Origin: DAOTWC01 sp048499435
GTDB taxonomy: Bacteria; Chloroflexota; Anaerolineae; Aggregatilineales; Phototrophicaceae
Length of the DNA: 64,000 nucleotides
NCBI GenBank assembly: GCA_048499435.1
Contig: JASNZW010000002.1
Span: 648,046-712,045 of the forward strand
Reading direction: 5' to 3'
Shown: in pieces, positions 1-9,016 of the stretch
How positions within the stretch are numbered: position 1 is the stretch's first letter
Layout: the number at the start of each line of letters is the position of its first letter
The notes under the pieces: model-generated
Database searches by the model: none
What the model saw: the letters and a program-made list of their open reading frames with translations, nothing else
Told to the model about the DNA's origin: nothing
Translations under genes and position numbers: made by a program

Positions 1-1641
1 GCCCACACAGTCGTCCAGCACATAGCCGCCGCGCGCCGCGCCGCTGCGCACGCGCTCGGTGTCCGCCAGCACCGGCAGGTCCTGGCGCGTAAACAGCAGC
101 GTCACCGGGCCGGGCAGCGTCATGGCGCTGTGCCAGGCCGCCGCCGTCTCCACCGCGTCCGCCGGGCGGATCACCGTCAGGCCGGGGATGGCGCGCAGCG
201 CGGCGGCCTGTTCCACCGGCTGATGCGTGGGGCCGTCCTCGCCCAGGCCGATGCTGTCGTGCGTAAAGACGTAAACGACGGGCAGGCGCATCAGCGCGCC
301 CAGGCGCACCGCCGGGCGCATGTAGTCGCTGAACGTGAGGAAGGTGGCCGAGTAGGGCTTGATGATGCCGCCGTGCAGCGCCAGCCCGTTGACGATCGCG
401 CCCATCGCGTGTTCGCGCACGCCGAAGCGCACGTTGCGCGCGGCGGGCTGGCCCGGCCCGGTGTTGGCCGCCCCTTTGATGAGCGTCTTGGTGCTGCTCG
501 CCAGGTCAGCGTCGCCGCCGATCATCGTCGGGATGTGCCGGGCGATAGCGTTCAGCACCTCGCCGGAGGCGCTGCGCGTGGCGATTTCCTTGCCGGGCAC
601 GTAAACCGGGAAGTCCGCGTCCCAGCCGGCGGGCAGCTCGCCCGCCCAGGCGCGATCCCACTCAGCCGCCAGGTCCGGGTAGGCGGCGCGCCAGGCGTCA
701 AAGGCGGCCTGCCAGTCAGCCTGCTGCTGCGCGCCGCGCTGAACGGCGGCGCGGAAATGTTCCAGTGCTGCGTCCGGCACGTAGAACGCCTCGTCTGGCC
801 AGCCGTAAGCGGCCTTCGTCAGCGCCACCTCGTCCTTGCCCAGCGGCGACCCGTGCGCGGCGCTGGTGCCGGCTTTGTTGGGGCTGCCGTAGCCGATCAC
901 CGTGTGGATGGTGATAAGCGTGGGCTTGTCCGCGACTGTTTTCGCCTCGGCGATCGCCGCGCTGATGGCGGCCACGTCGTTGCCGTCGGCCACTGTCAGC
1001 GTGTGCCAGCCGTAAGCGCGGAAGCGCATCTGCACGTCCTCGGTGTAGGTCATGCGCGCTTTGCCGTCCAGCGTGATGTCATTGCTGTCGTACAGGTAAA
1101 TGAGCTTGCCCAGCCCCCAGTGCCCGGCCAGCGACGCCGCCTCAGCGCTCACGCCCTCCATCAGGTCGCCGTCGCCGACCAGCGCGAACGTGTAATGGTC
1201 CACTACTGAGTGGCCGGGGCGGTTGAAATAGCTGGCGAGGAAAGCCTCTGCCAGCGCCAGCCCGACCGCGTTGCTGGCCCCCTGGCCCAGCGGGCCGGTC
1301 GTGGTTTCGACGCCCGGCGTTTCGCCGTGTTCCGGGTGGCCGGGGGTGTTGCTGCCCCACTGGCGGAAGTGCTTCAGGTCGTCCAGCGAGACATCGTAGC
1401 CGGTGAGGTACAGCAGGCTGTAGAGCAGCATGGAGCCGTGCCCGGCGCTGAGGATAAAGCGGTCGCGGTTGGCCCAGTGGGGGTCGCGCGGGTTGAAGCG
1501 CAGGTGCTGCATCCACAGCGCGTAGGCCATCGGCGCGGCCCCCATCGGCAGGCCGGGGTGGCCGCTGTTGGCCTTCTGGATCGCGTCGATCGAAAGCGTG
1601 CGAATTGTGTTGATCGCCAGGGTTTGCAGATCGGTGGTCAC
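1..1641 (-). CDS. tkt: Transketolase (C-terminus outside window)
   Basis: Transfers two-carbon ketol units between sugar phosphates in the pentose phosphate or Calvin pathway, thiamine-diphosphate dependent, cytosolic. The first 547 codons are visible; the family is usually about 660 residues, so the last part of the C-terminal domain is cut off by the window edge. The N-terminus reads TTDLQTLAINTIRTLSIDAI followed by the SGHPGLPMG motif; the thiamine-binding GDGDLMEG segment and the LIYLYDSNDITLDG stretch follow, and the pyrimidine-binding domain carries GLGEDGPTHQP. The GTG start at 1641 is chosen because GAGGAGGA lies about 5 bases upstream. It follows coaBC on the same strand with a 106-bp gap, so the two may share a transcript. 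Identification is secure. Confidence 0.96.
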   Translation of the reverse strand, partial: MTTDLQTLAINTIRTLSIDAIQKANSGHPGLPMGAAPMAYALWMQHLRFNPRDPHWANRDRFILSAGHGSMLLYSLLYLTGYDVSLDDLKHFRQWGSNTPGHPEHGETPGVETTTGPLGQGASNAVGLALAEAFLASYFNRPGHSVVDHYTFALVGDGDLMEGVSAEAASLAGHWGLGKLIYLYDSNDITLDGKARMTYTEDVQMRFRAYGWHTLTVADGNDVAAISAAIAEAKTVADKPTLITIHTVIGYGSPNKAGTSAAHGSPLGKDEVALTKAAYGWPDEAFYVPDAALEHFRAAVQRGAQQQADWQAAFDAWRAAYPDLAAEWDRAWAGELPAGWDADFPVYVPGKEIATRSASGEVLNAIARHIPTMIGGDADLASSTKTLIKGAANTGPGQPAARNVRFGVREHAMGAIVNGLALHGGIIKPYSATFLTFSDYMRPAVRLGALMRLPVVYVFTHDSIGLGEDGPTHQPVEQAAALRAIPGLTVIRPADAVETAAAWHSAMTLPGPVTLLFTRQDLPVLADTERVRSGAARGGYVLDDCVG

Positions 1642-1747
1642 CGTATCCTCCTCAGTGCTTGCATCAGCAAACGGAACTGCCCCAAATACTACCGCAGAAC
1701 CGGCGAACTGGCAGGTAGGTGCAGCGGGCCTGGCGGGCGCCGTTTTT

Positions 1748-2986
1748 TCAACGCTGTGCCAGCAGCGCGGCGGCGCGCGCCACCACGATTTCAGCCACGC
1801 GCGCCTTGCTCAGCAGCTCCAGCGGCTGCTGGCCGCCGGCGGCGTCAAGGATGGTGACACGGTTGGTTTCGACGGCGAAACCGGCGTCTGGCGCGGTGAT
1901 GTCGTTGGCGACCAGCAGGTCAAGCCCTTTGCGTTCGAGCTTGGCGCGGGCGTTCTCCAGCAGGTTCTCGCTCTCAGCGGCAAAACCCACCACCACGTGC
2001 GGAAAGCCGCTGGCCTGCCGCGCCTGTTTCACCGCCACCAGGATGTCGGCGGTGGGGGCGAGCGCCAGCGTCAGGCCGTCCGCGCCCGCTTTCTTGATTT
2101 TCTGCGCGGCCACGTCCGCCGGGGTGAAGTCGGCCACCGCCGCCGCCATCAGCAGCGCGTCCGCGCCGGGCAGGTGCGCCAGCACCGCGTCGAGCATCGC
2201 GCGCGCCGTCGCCGCTGTCACCAGCGCCGCGCCCGGCGGGGTGGGCAGGCCGTGCGCCGCGCTGATGAGCGTCACGTCCGCGCCGGCGTCGAGCGCCGCC
2301 TGGGCCAGCGCGTAGCCCTGCCTGCCGCTGGACCGGTTGGTGATATAGCGCACTGGGTCAATTGGCTCGCTGGTCCCGCCGGCGGTGACGAGCACGCGCC
2401 GCCCGGCCAGCGCGCCCGCCCGGCCCAGCGCCCGCCGGATGTGCCCGATGAGCGCGGGCGTCTCTGGCAGGCGGCCGCGCCCGGCCAGCCCAGAGGCGAA
2501 GCGCCCTTCATCTGGCTCGATAACCAGCGCGCCGCGCGCGCGCAGCGTCGCGAGATTGGCCTGCACCGCCGGGTGGGCGTACATGCCGCCGTCCATCGCC
2601 GGGGCCAGCAGCAGCGGGCAGCGCGCCGCCAGCGCTGTTACCGCCAGCAGGTCGTCGGCCAGGCCGTGCGCCAGCCGCGCCAGCGTCTGCGCGGTGCAGG
2701 GCGCGATCACCAGCAGGTCAGCGCCCTCGCCCAGGCCGATATGGGCGATGTGCGTCGGCAGGCCGCCGCTGTCTGCCGCCCACATTGAGGTGTAGACGGG
2801 GCGGCCGGTCACCGCCTGGAACGCCAGCGGCGCGATGAACTGACGCGCCGCCTCGGTCATGACCACGTCCACCAGCGCGCCGGCCTGCGTCAGCTTGCTG
2901 GCGAGATCAGCGGCTTTGTAGGCGGCGATGCTGCCGGTCACGCCCAGGATCAGGCGCTTGCCTGCAAGAACAGTGACAGTCTCCAT
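1748..2986 (-). CDS. coaBC: Bifunctional phosphopantothenoylcysteine decarboxylase / phosphopantothenate-cysteine ligase
   Basis: Catalyses two consecutive coenzyme A biosynthesis steps: coupling of cysteine to phosphopantothenate (CoaB) and decarboxylation to phosphopantetheine (CoaC). The protein is 412 residues, the normal length for the fusion. The N-terminal flavoprotein domain begins LILGVTGSIAAYKAADLA; the substrate clamp near residue 130 reads PAMDGGMY where the classical motif has PxMN, an Asn to Asp difference. The CoaB half carries ITNRSSGRQGYALA and the ADFTPADVAAQKIKK segment. It lies upstream of tkt and diverges from nurA, with about 140 bp between the start codons. Confidence 0.96.
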   Translation of the reverse strand: METVTVLAGKRLILGVTGSIAAYKAADLASKLTQAGALVDVVMTEAARQFIAPLAFQAVTGRPVYTSMWAADSGGLPTHIAHIGLGEGADLLVIAPCTAQTLARLAHGLADDLLAVTALAARCPLLLAPAMDGGMYAHPAVQANLATLRARGALVIEPDEGRFASGLAGRGRLPETPALIGHIRRALGRAGALAGRRVLVTAGGTSEPIDPVRYITNRSSGRQGYALAQAALDAGADVTLISAAHGLPTPPGAALVTAATARAMLDAVLAHLPGADALLMAAAVADFTPADVAAQKIKKAGADGLTLALAPTADILVAVKQARQASGFPHVVVGFAAESENLLENARAKLERKGLDLLVANDITAPDAGFAVETNRVTILDAAGGQQPLELLSKARVAEIVVARAAALLAQR

Positions 2987-3066
2987 ACTGGCTGGCCCTT
3001 CATGGCGCTGTGTCGGTCACATGCGCGCCAGTTTACCGCAGCGGGCGCGAACGCGCATGCGGGCGG

Positions 3067-3095
3067 TTGACGTATCAGAACGCCCGTGCTACACT
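3067..3095 (+). promoter_or_regulatory. Sigma70-type promoter of nurA
   Basis: TTGACG at 3067-3072, a 17-bp spacer and TACACT at 3090-3095, about 35 bp ahead of the nurA start. Both hexamers are near consensus. Confidence 0.7.
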
Positions 3096-3130
3096 GAGCG
3101 CGGACAGCATCGACGGCCAGGAGGGTGCGC

Positions 3131-4381
3131 GTGGCGCTGGAATTTAACAAGGTGGTCGAGCAGGTGCAGAAGATGAGCCACATGCTCGACGAACTCGATT
3201 TTGACCTGGGCGCGCGCCTGGCTGTCGCCCGCGAGCGCTTCGCCAGCCCGCCGCCGCTGAGCGCTATCCGCGCGCGCGTGGCGCTGGTGCAAGGCCCGGA
3301 GGTCAGCGGCTACCGCGGCGCGATCCCGCTGGACGGCGACGCTTACGAGCCGGTCAACGCTGTGTACCCGCCGCCGGCGCTGCCGCCTTCGGCCACTATT
3401 ATCGCCGCTGACGGCTCGCAGATTTACCCGAACGAGCAGATGCCGTTTCACTATTACCTGATCAACGTCGGCCTGTTCGTCTACCATCACGGGGCCAGCC
3501 GCGTGCCAGAGCAGTTCACCATCCCCCGGCTGGCGTTCCACAAAGACCACGTGCACGACGTGCGCGGGCGTGTTATCAGCGCGCGCACAGTGGACGCGCG
3601 CCGCACAGTGCGCGAAATGCAGGAGCTGGGCAAGCTGGCGTGGGAGAAGCGCGGCGAGGCGCGCCCGCTGGTGACGCTGTACGACAACCACCTGCTGTTC
3701 GGCGTTAACGCCGATGTGGTTGGCCACAAGGCGATCATGCGCGCCTACCGAGGCGCGCTGGTGCATCTGCACGACTCCGGCGCGCTGCTGGCCGGCTACG
3801 TGGACAACCCGGTGCGCAGCCGCGTCGTGATCCGCCTGCTGTACCTGCTCAGCCTGAGCGACGAGGACGTGCTGCACGCCGACCTTTCCAGCGGCGGCGA
3901 CCTGGAGGGCCTCAAGGATATCCACCTGTTCAACAGCGTGCTGCGCCCCGGCGAGCGCTCCGCGATCATGGTGCAGAACAGCCCGCGCAACCTGGAGTAC
4001 AAGGCCGGCGACGGCGGCGGCCCCAGCTATGAGGTCGCCTTTTTCTACCTGAAAACGTCGAGCGGCTACCAGTCGGCGCTGGCGCGCGTGGACATCCCGA
4101 TGTGGGTCGCGCGCGATAAGCAGGCGGTCGGCGAGCTGCACGCGCTGCTGGTGGCCCAGTGCGCCATGCAGGGGCGCAACCCTTACCCCTACGCGCTCAC
4201 GCGCGCCGACGAGCTGGCGGTCGTCACTGGGCGCGACAAACAGAAGCTGGACGAGATGATCACCATCGAACTGCGCAAGCGCGGCGTCGAACCGGCGCGC
4301 TTCACGGCGAAAGCGTGGGGCAAAACGCTGGCGCGCAGCCCGAAACGGCGGCACGATATGGGGAAGGTGGGCAATCCGTAG
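3131..4381 (+). CDS. nurA: NurA domain 5'-3' nuclease
   Basis: Nuclease partner of the HerA translocase; in archaea the pair resects DNA ends for recombination. The protein is 416 residues. The signature metal-binding segment IIAADGSQIYP lies near residue 90 with the catalytic Asp at about 94, followed by a long alpha/beta RNase-H-like region and conserved C-terminal segments around VDIPMWVARD. Two in-frame GTG codons are available; 3131 is preferred over 3125 because AGGAGG (3119-3124) is 6 bases from it and abuts the other. herA lies two genes downstream on the same strand, with one small HAS-barrel gene between, which supports the assignment. Confidence 0.88.
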   Translation: MALEFNKVVEQVQKMSHMLDELDFDLGARLAVARERFASPPPLSAIRARVALVQGPEVSGYRGAIPLDGDAYEPVNAVYPPPALPPSATIIAADGSQIYPNEQMPFHYYLINVGLFVYHHGASRVPEQFTIPRLAFHKDHVHDVRGRVISARTVDARRTVREMQELGKLAWEKRGEARPLVTLYDNHLLFGVNADVVGHKAIMRAYRGALVHLHDSGALLAGYVDNPVRSRVVIRLLYLLSLSDEDVLHADLSSGGDLEGLKDIHLFNSVLRPGERSAIMVQNSPRNLEYKAGDGGGPSYEVAFFYLKTSSGYQSALARVDIPMWVARDKQAVGELHALLVAQCAMQGRNPYPYALTRADELAVVTGRDKQKLDEMITIELRKRGVEPARFTAKAWGKTLARSPKRRHDMGKVGNP

Positions 4382-4410
4382 GCGCGGCCCGCCCGGCAAA
4401 GGAGGCAGCG

Positions 4411-5034
4411 ATGCAGAACACAGAGCAGATGGTTGTCGGGCGGGTGCTGCGCGCTACCACGCGCGGGTTCGCCTGCGGCACGCACAGCCGGCATGTGGGT
4501 GCGCTGCACGATTTCGGCGCGTTCGTGCGCGTGCCGGTCGCCAATGACGGAGCCTGCTGCGTCATCGGCCTGATCTACGCGGTCGAGATCAAGGACGACC
4601 AGCTTGTGAACGAGCTGGTGATGGCCGATGGCATTGACCCGAACGTGCTGCAGGACCAGCGCGAAAACCGCATGGTCCCGGTTGAGATTGACGTGCTGAA
4701 CGTCGGCTACGGCTATCGCGATGGGCGCGGGCTGGTGGTGGACGCCGTCCACAGCCTGCCGCCGCGTCCGCCGATGAGCCTGACGGATGTCGAGCTGTGC
4801 GCGGCGGAGGAGGTGTATGACTTCACGCGCGCGTGCGACTTCTTCCGGCTGGTGATTAACGCGCCGGACGTGCCCTCTGACGACCTGCTGGCGGCGGCGC
4901 TGCGCTATGCGGCGTTCGCCTACCCGGAGAACGAGCGCTACGCTTTCATGGTGCGCAGCGGGCGGCACATCGCGCGGCTGCTGGGCAGCGACCTCAAGCG
5001 CCTGGCGAACGTCCTGGCGCTGATCCGGCCGTAG
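4411..5034 (+). CDS. Stand-alone HAS-barrel protein between nurA and herA
   Basis: A 207-residue protein whose first 90 or so residues look like the beta-barrel shared by HerA and ATP synthase (VGRVLRATTRGFACG, then a VRVPVANDGACCVIGLIYAV core), followed by a mostly helical C-terminal half ending RLANVLALIRP. It has no P-loop, so it is not an ATPase itself. AAAGGAGG (4398-4405) sits 5 bases from the ATG. It lies 29 bp after nurA and 80 bp before herA. The location suggests a third subunit or adaptor of the NurA-HerA machine; that role is inference, and the barrel assignment is from pattern recognition only. Confidence 0.72.
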   Translation: MQNTEQMVVGRVLRATTRGFACGTHSRHVGALHDFGAFVRVPVANDGACCVIGLIYAVEIKDDQLVNELVMADGIDPNVLQDQRENRMVPVEIDVLNVGYGYRDGRGLVVDAVHSLPPRPPMSLTDVELCAAEEVYDFTRACDFFRLVINAPDVPSDDLLAAALRYAAFAYPENERYAFMVRSGRHIARLLGSDLKRLANVLALIRP

Positions 5035-5055
5035 CGGGTGGGGCTGCCGAACCCC

Positions 5056-5085
5056 TTGCACCGCCGCGCGCATGCGCGCTATGCT
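5056..5085 (+). promoter_or_regulatory. Internal promoter of herA
   Basis: TTGCAC at 5056-5061, 18-bp spacer, TATGCT at 5080-5085. Transcription would begin near 5092, which removes the upstream in-frame ATG codons and favours the herA start at 5114. Confidence 0.55.
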
Positions 5086-5113
5086 CTTGATGAAGAAAGC
5101 TGGAAAGCCGCCC

Positions 5114-6796
5114 ATGACTACCCTTCCCCCCAACCCCAACACGCTTGACGAGTGGTTCCCGCGCGACGCGGCGCTCTACCTGCCGCCAGAGCAGCGTCTC
5201 GGTGTGGTGGTGGGCGGCTCGCTCAGCAAAGGGCTGGTCGTCAAGCTCGACCGGGGCCAGCAGATCGAGGACCTGGCCGTCGGGCGCTACCTGGTCGTGC
5301 GCGGCGTCAACAAGCGCTTCTTCTGCATGATCAACGACATCTCGCTGGCCAACACCAACCCCGGCATCGAGGGCGACCCGCCCGACACGTCCGACCCGTT
5401 CCTGAGCGAGGTTTACCAGGGAACGGCGGTCTACGGCGTGATTCACGTCGCGCCGATGCTGGCGATTGGCAGCGACGGCAAGCCGCGCCCGGTCAAGACG
5501 ATCCCGGCGCACTTCATGCCGGTGGTCAGCGCCAGCGCCGACGACGTGAACGACGTGTTCGGGCGCGAGGACGCCACCCATTTCAACGTGGGCGTGCCGC
5601 TGGAGCTGGAAGAAACGCAGATCAACCTGGACCTGAAGCGGCTGGTGGAGCGCTCGGTTGGCGTGTTCGGCAAAAGCGGGACCGGCAAGAGCTTCCTCAC
5701 GCGCGTGCTGCTGGCCGGCATCATCGCGCGCGGGCAGGCCGTCAACCTGATCTTCGACATGCACAACGACTACGGCTGGGAGATCACCGACGAGCGCGGG
5801 CCGAAGGTCAAGGGCCTCAAGCAGTTGTTCCCCGACAAGGTGACGATTCTCACACTCGACCCGGACTCGTCCAACCGGCGCAGCGCCCGCTACGATTTCG
5901 TGGTGCGCCTGGGCTATGACGAGATCGAGCCGGAGGATATCGCCCAACTGCGCGTGACGATGAACCTGTCCGACACGATGATTGACGCCGCCTTCATGCT
6001 GCGCAAGCGCTGGGGCAAAAGCTGGGTTGGCCGCCTGCTCCAGGGCGACGCCGACGACGTGGACGACATCGTGACCAACACCACCATCCTGGGCGGCACG
6101 CTCACCGCGCTCCAGCGCCGCCTGGAGCGTTTCGAGCGCTGGGATTTCCTCGTGCCAGAGACGCCCACCGACAGCGTGGAGCAGATCATCAGGCTGCTGG
6201 TGGAGGAGCAGAAAAGCGTCGTGCTGGAGTTCGGGCGCTACGGCAACTCGCTGGAAGCCTACATCCTGGTGGCCAACTACCTCACGCGCCGCATCCACGA
6301 GCGCTATGTGGACCGCGTCGAGCAGGCGCTGGGCGACACCGCGATGGAGCCGCCGCAGCTTCTCATCACTATCGAGGAAGCGCATAAGTTCCTTGACCCG
6401 CAGATCGCGCGCGCGACCATCTTCGGCATCATCGCGCGCGAGCTGCGCAAGTACAACGTCACGCTGCTGGTGGTGGACCAGCGCCCCAGCGGCATTGACG
6501 AGGAAGTGATGAGCCAGATTGGCACGCGCGTCACGGCGCTGCTGGACAACGAGCGCGACATCGCCGCCGTGCTCACCGGCATCAGCGGGGCGGGCGGCCT
6601 GCGCGAGGTGCTGGCGCGGCTGGACACGCGGCAGCAGGCGATCATCGTGGGCCACGCCGTGCCGATGCCGGTCGTGATCCGTTCGCGCGTGTACGATGAG
6701 GATTTCTACGCCGCCGTGACCAACCTGGCCCCGGTCAGCAGCGAGCGCGCGCGCCGGCTGCTGGGCGGCAGCGACCGCGACCGGCGCATCCGTTAG
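5114..6796 (+). CDS. herA: HerA-type hexameric DNA translocase
   Basis: ATP-driven DNA pump of the HerA/FtsK superfamily that works with NurA on DNA ends. The 560-residue protein has an N-terminal HAS barrel (RLGVVVGGSLSKGLVVKLDR, residues about 25-110), then the ATPase: Walker A GKSGTGKS with Lys192, the LIFDMHNDYGWE segment, and Walker B LLITIEEAH with Glu421/Glu422, followed by a C-terminal VVDQRPSGIDEEVMSQIGTR arginine-rich sensor region. Start 5114 (MTTLPPN) is preferred because an internal promoter would start transcription after the more upstream ATGs; a start at 5072 to 5090 cannot be excluded. The next gene starts 9 bp after the stop. Confidence 0.92.
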   Translation: MTTLPPNPNTLDEWFPRDAALYLPPEQRLGVVVGGSLSKGLVVKLDRGQQIEDLAVGRYLVVRGVNKRFFCMINDISLANTNPGIEGDPPDTSDPFLSEVYQGTAVYGVIHVAPMLAIGSDGKPRPVKTIPAHFMPVVSASADDVNDVFGREDATHFNVGVPLELEETQINLDLKRLVERSVGVFGKSGTGKSFLTRVLLAGIIARGQAVNLIFDMHNDYGWEITDERGPKVKGLKQLFPDKVTILTLDPDSSNRRSARYDFVVRLGYDEIEPEDIAQLRVTMNLSDTMIDAAFMLRKRWGKSWVGRLLQGDADDVDDIVTNTTILGGTLTALQRRLERFERWDFLVPETPTDSVEQIIRLLVEEQKSVVLEFGRYGNSLEAYILVANYLTRRIHERYVDRVEQALGDTAMEPPQLLITIEEAHKFLDPQIARATIFGIIARELRKYNVTLLVVDQRPSGIDEEVMSQIGTRVTALLDNERDIAAVLTGISGAGGLREVLARLDTRQQAIIVGHAVPMPVVIRSRVYDEDFYAAVTNLAPVSSERARRLLGGSDRDRRIR

Positions 6797-6805
6797 CGGG
6801 CGGCG

Positions 6806-7177
6806 ATGGACACATCTGAGCTTCCCGCCCTGCTTGAGACAATCGCCGCCGCCAGCGCCGCGCTGACGGCGCAGACGCTGGCCGACGCGGACCAGGCCGA
6901 GCTGGCCGCGATCATCGGCGCGGCGGTCGTCAACCTGCGCGCCGCCGACCACCTGGCGCGCCCGCCAGCGGGCGGCGGCAGCGCGGCGCTGCACGCCTGG
7001 CAGCACACGGTTATGGGCCAGATCGCGCTGTTTATCACCGCCGCTGACCTGCTGGCCGGCGACGCCAATTACCCGCTGCCCGCCGCCGCGCGCGCCTGCG
7101 CCCTTGAGATTTACGACGCGGCCGCGCGCATGCGCGCAGTTGTGGACAGCTATATCGCCGCGCACGACAGCGCGTAA
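6806..7177 (+). CDS. Small helical protein of unknown function, downstream of herA
   Basis: I do not recognise this 123-residue protein. It is alanine-rich and predicted mostly helical (MDTSELPALLETIAAAS at the start; LPAAARACALEIYDAAARMR near the end), without signal peptide, membrane segment or metal-binding motif. It begins 9 bp after the herA stop, so it is very likely co-transcribed with the nurA cluster. Its codon use matches the neighbours. Confidence 0.7.
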   Translation: MDTSELPALLETIAAASAALTAQTLADADQAELAAIIGAAVVNLRAADHLARPPAGGGSAALHAWQHTVMGQIALFITAADLLAGDANYPLPAAARACALEIYDAAARMRAVVDSYIAAHDSA

Positions 7178-7300
7178 CGCGCGGCTGTCACCGGCTCACG
7201 GACCGACAAATACAGGCTGGAGAAAAACGGCGTGACCGCCGCCGCGCGGTTAACGCTGACCTGATCGCTGCGGCGCGGGCGTGGAAAGGAACGAACCCCG

Positions 7301-8041
7301 GTGGGCGGCACTATCCTCAATGTGATCACCGTGCTGATTGGCGGGCTGGCTGGGCTGGCGCTGGGCAGCCGCCTGCCGCAGCGCATGCAGGAGTCGGTCA
7401 TCACCGGCCTGGGGCTGGTGACGCTGTACGTCGGCATCAGCAACGCCGGGCAAACGGGAAACGTGATTATCCCGCTGCTGAGCATCGTCACCGGCGCGGT
7501 TATCGGCGAGCTGCTGGACATCGACCGCCGCCTGGAGGCGTTCGGCGGCTGGCTGCAAACGCGCTTCGCCGCCCGCAGCGCCGGCGGCGCGGCCCAGCAC
7601 GACAGCCGCGCCCGCTTTACCAACGGCTTCATCACCGCCAGCCTGGTGTTCTGTGTGGGGCCGCTGACGTTTGTGGGCGCGATGCAGGACGGCATGGGGC
7701 TGCCGCTGGGCTTTCAGCAGCTCGCCATCAAGAGCGTGCTGGATATGTTCGCTGGGATGGCCTTCGCCGCCACGCTGGGCGTGGGCGTGCTGTTCAGCGT
7801 CATCACGATCGTCGTGCTGCAGGGCGGGCTGGCGCTGCTGGGCAGCGTCGTGGGAACGGTCATGTCCACCTCGATGATCAACGAGATGACCGCCGCCGGC
7901 GGGCTGCTGCTGGTCGGCCTGGCGCTGATCCAACTGGATGTGAAGCGCCCGCGCGTGGCGAATTTCCTGCCGGCGCTGGTGATCGCGCCGCTGCTGGTGG
8001 CGCTGGCCGCCGCCCTGGGCATCAACATCTATCCGCTGTAA
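7301..8041 (+). CDS. DUF554 family membrane protein
   Basis: A 246-residue polytopic inner-membrane protein of the DUF554 (YdfK-like) family, whose function is unknown. The family signature is clear: GGTILNVITVLIGGLAGLALG at the N-terminus, the GLGLVTLYVGIS and IGELLDIDRRLEAFG segments, and FCVGPLTFVGAMQDGM in the middle. Seven or so hydrophobic segments are visible. The GTG start at 7301 is preceded by GGAAAGGA about 10 bases upstream. The 123-bp gap before it shows no terminator, so it may be the last gene of the nurA transcript. Confidence 0.9.
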   Translation: MGGTILNVITVLIGGLAGLALGSRLPQRMQESVITGLGLVTLYVGISNAGQTGNVIIPLLSIVTGAVIGELLDIDRRLEAFGGWLQTRFAARSAGGAAQHDSRARFTNGFITASLVFCVGPLTFVGAMQDGMGLPLGFQQLAIKSVLDMFAGMAFAATLGVGVLFSVITIVVLQGGLALLGSVVGTVMSTSMINEMTAAGGLLLVGLALIQLDVKRPRVANFLPALVIAPLLVALAAALGINIYPL

Positions 8042-8092
8042 GGGGCCGGCGCGCGCTGGCCGCTGGCTGGCCGGTAAGGACTAAAGTCAGTA

Positions 8093-8120
8093 TTACCGCG
8101 CGCACATTTTTGCTTACACT
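8093..8120 (+). promoter_or_regulatory. Possible promoter of the 37-residue membrane peptide
   Basis: TTACCG at 8093-8098, 16-bp spacer, TACACT at 8115-8120. A short palindrome GACTAAAGTC lies just upstream. About 90 bases of leader would precede the small gene. Confidence 0.35.
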
Positions 8121-8209
8121 ATTGAAACAGAACACAAGGCCGAAACTTTTTGGCCGCTGCTGCGCTATACGTTGTCAGGCGGCTGATTTTTGCGGCGGGG
8201 GGGGGAGAG

Positions 8210-8323
8210 ATGCAGGTCGTGATAATCATTGCCCTCATTCTGTTCATCGGGCTGTTCGTGGTGATGTCGGTTCCGCTGGAGCCGGACAGCGGCGTGCCTG
8301 AGGACCGGCCCGACGCCGAATAG
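8210..8323 (+). CDS. Single-pass membrane peptide, 37 residues
   Basis: A short gene reading MQVVIIIALILFIGLFVVM followed by a soluble acidic tail SVPLEPDSGVPEDRPDAE. It is one transmembrane helix with a short tail, no known family. The ATG is preceded by a G-rich GGGGGAGAG ribosome site. It ends 11 bp before the convergent gene. Small membrane peptides of this form are often regulators of membrane complexes or simply unannotated; the coding call rests on the good ribosome site, the clean hydrophobic/acidic segregation and the promoter-like sequence upstream. Confidence 0.5.
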   Translation: MQVVIIIALILFIGLFVVMSVPLEPDSGVPEDRPDAE

Positions 8324-8334
8324 ACAAGCGGTGG

Positions 8335-8973
8335 CTACTTCTTGTCGTCGCTGTAATACGCCGCGCGCACGCGGCTGTCTGCCGGGTTCGGGTAGCTGAA
8401 CTCAGCGATAAGCTGCCGCAGTGAAATATCCTTCGCGGGCTGTATCCCCAGCAGCAGGTCGGCCAGGACGATATCCACCAGCAGCAGCAGGCGGCCAAAG
8501 CTGCCGAACTGGTCCTCCAGCGCCGTGAACAGCACCGTAAACACCCGATCGTGCAGTTCAGTGTCAATGATGCCGCTGCCCGGCCAGCTCACCGGCCAGT
8601 TATCCTGATACGTGCCGATCTTCAGCACGTCGGCGCGCAGCTCCACCAACTGCGCGATAGCGGCTTTGCGGTCGTGCGCGTCGATCAGGCGCGCCGTGCT
8701 GCGATAGGGGGTGTTGGCGAGCTGCTGGCACACGCTGCCCGGCGGCGCATCCACCAACTGCAGCAGGCTGTGGCCGTCCAGGTTCAACCCCAGGCCCAGC
8801 GCCCGCGCGCACTGGCGGTAATAGCGCGCGCGGCTCGGCAGGCTGGCGCTGCCGTCGAGCCGCCACAGCAGCGACAGGAAATCGCCAAACTCCAGCGGCA
8901 GACGCGGGGGCGCGTCTGGTCCGTAGGTCGAAGTAAGCTGGTTAACGCGCGTCTGTTTCAACTGGCTGTGCAT
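8335..8973 (-). CDS. Protein of unknown function (212 residues)
   Basis: I do not recognise this soluble protein. It begins MHSQLKQTRVNQLTSTYGPD, has a region FGDFLSLLWRLDGSASLPSR, a central LIDAHDRKAAIAQLVELRAD helix, and a hydrophobic helix FGRLLLLVDIVLADLLLG; the C-terminus is short and charged (YYSDDKK). No signal peptide or catalytic motif stands out. It is divergent from the cupin gene at 9112 and the two promoters appear to be mirror images, which hints at co-regulation. Confidence 0.75.
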   Translation of the reverse strand: MHSQLKQTRVNQLTSTYGPDAPPRLPLEFGDFLSLLWRLDGSASLPSRARYYRQCARALGLGLNLDGHSLLQLVDAPPGSVCQQLANTPYRSTARLIDAHDRKAAIAQLVELRADVLKIGTYQDNWPVSWPGSGIIDTELHDRVFTVLFTALEDQFGSFGRLLLLVDIVLADLLLGIQPAKDISLRQLIAEFSYPNPADSRVRAAYYSDDKK

Positions 8974-9016
8974 GGCTGTTATCGCGTTATGTGAGCGGGC
9001 TGCCTGACCTGGCCAT

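Noticed and set aside
4994..7165. Long minus-strand open frame (723 codons) opposite herA
   Set aside because: Shadow of herA and its neighbours; composition typical of antisense frames.
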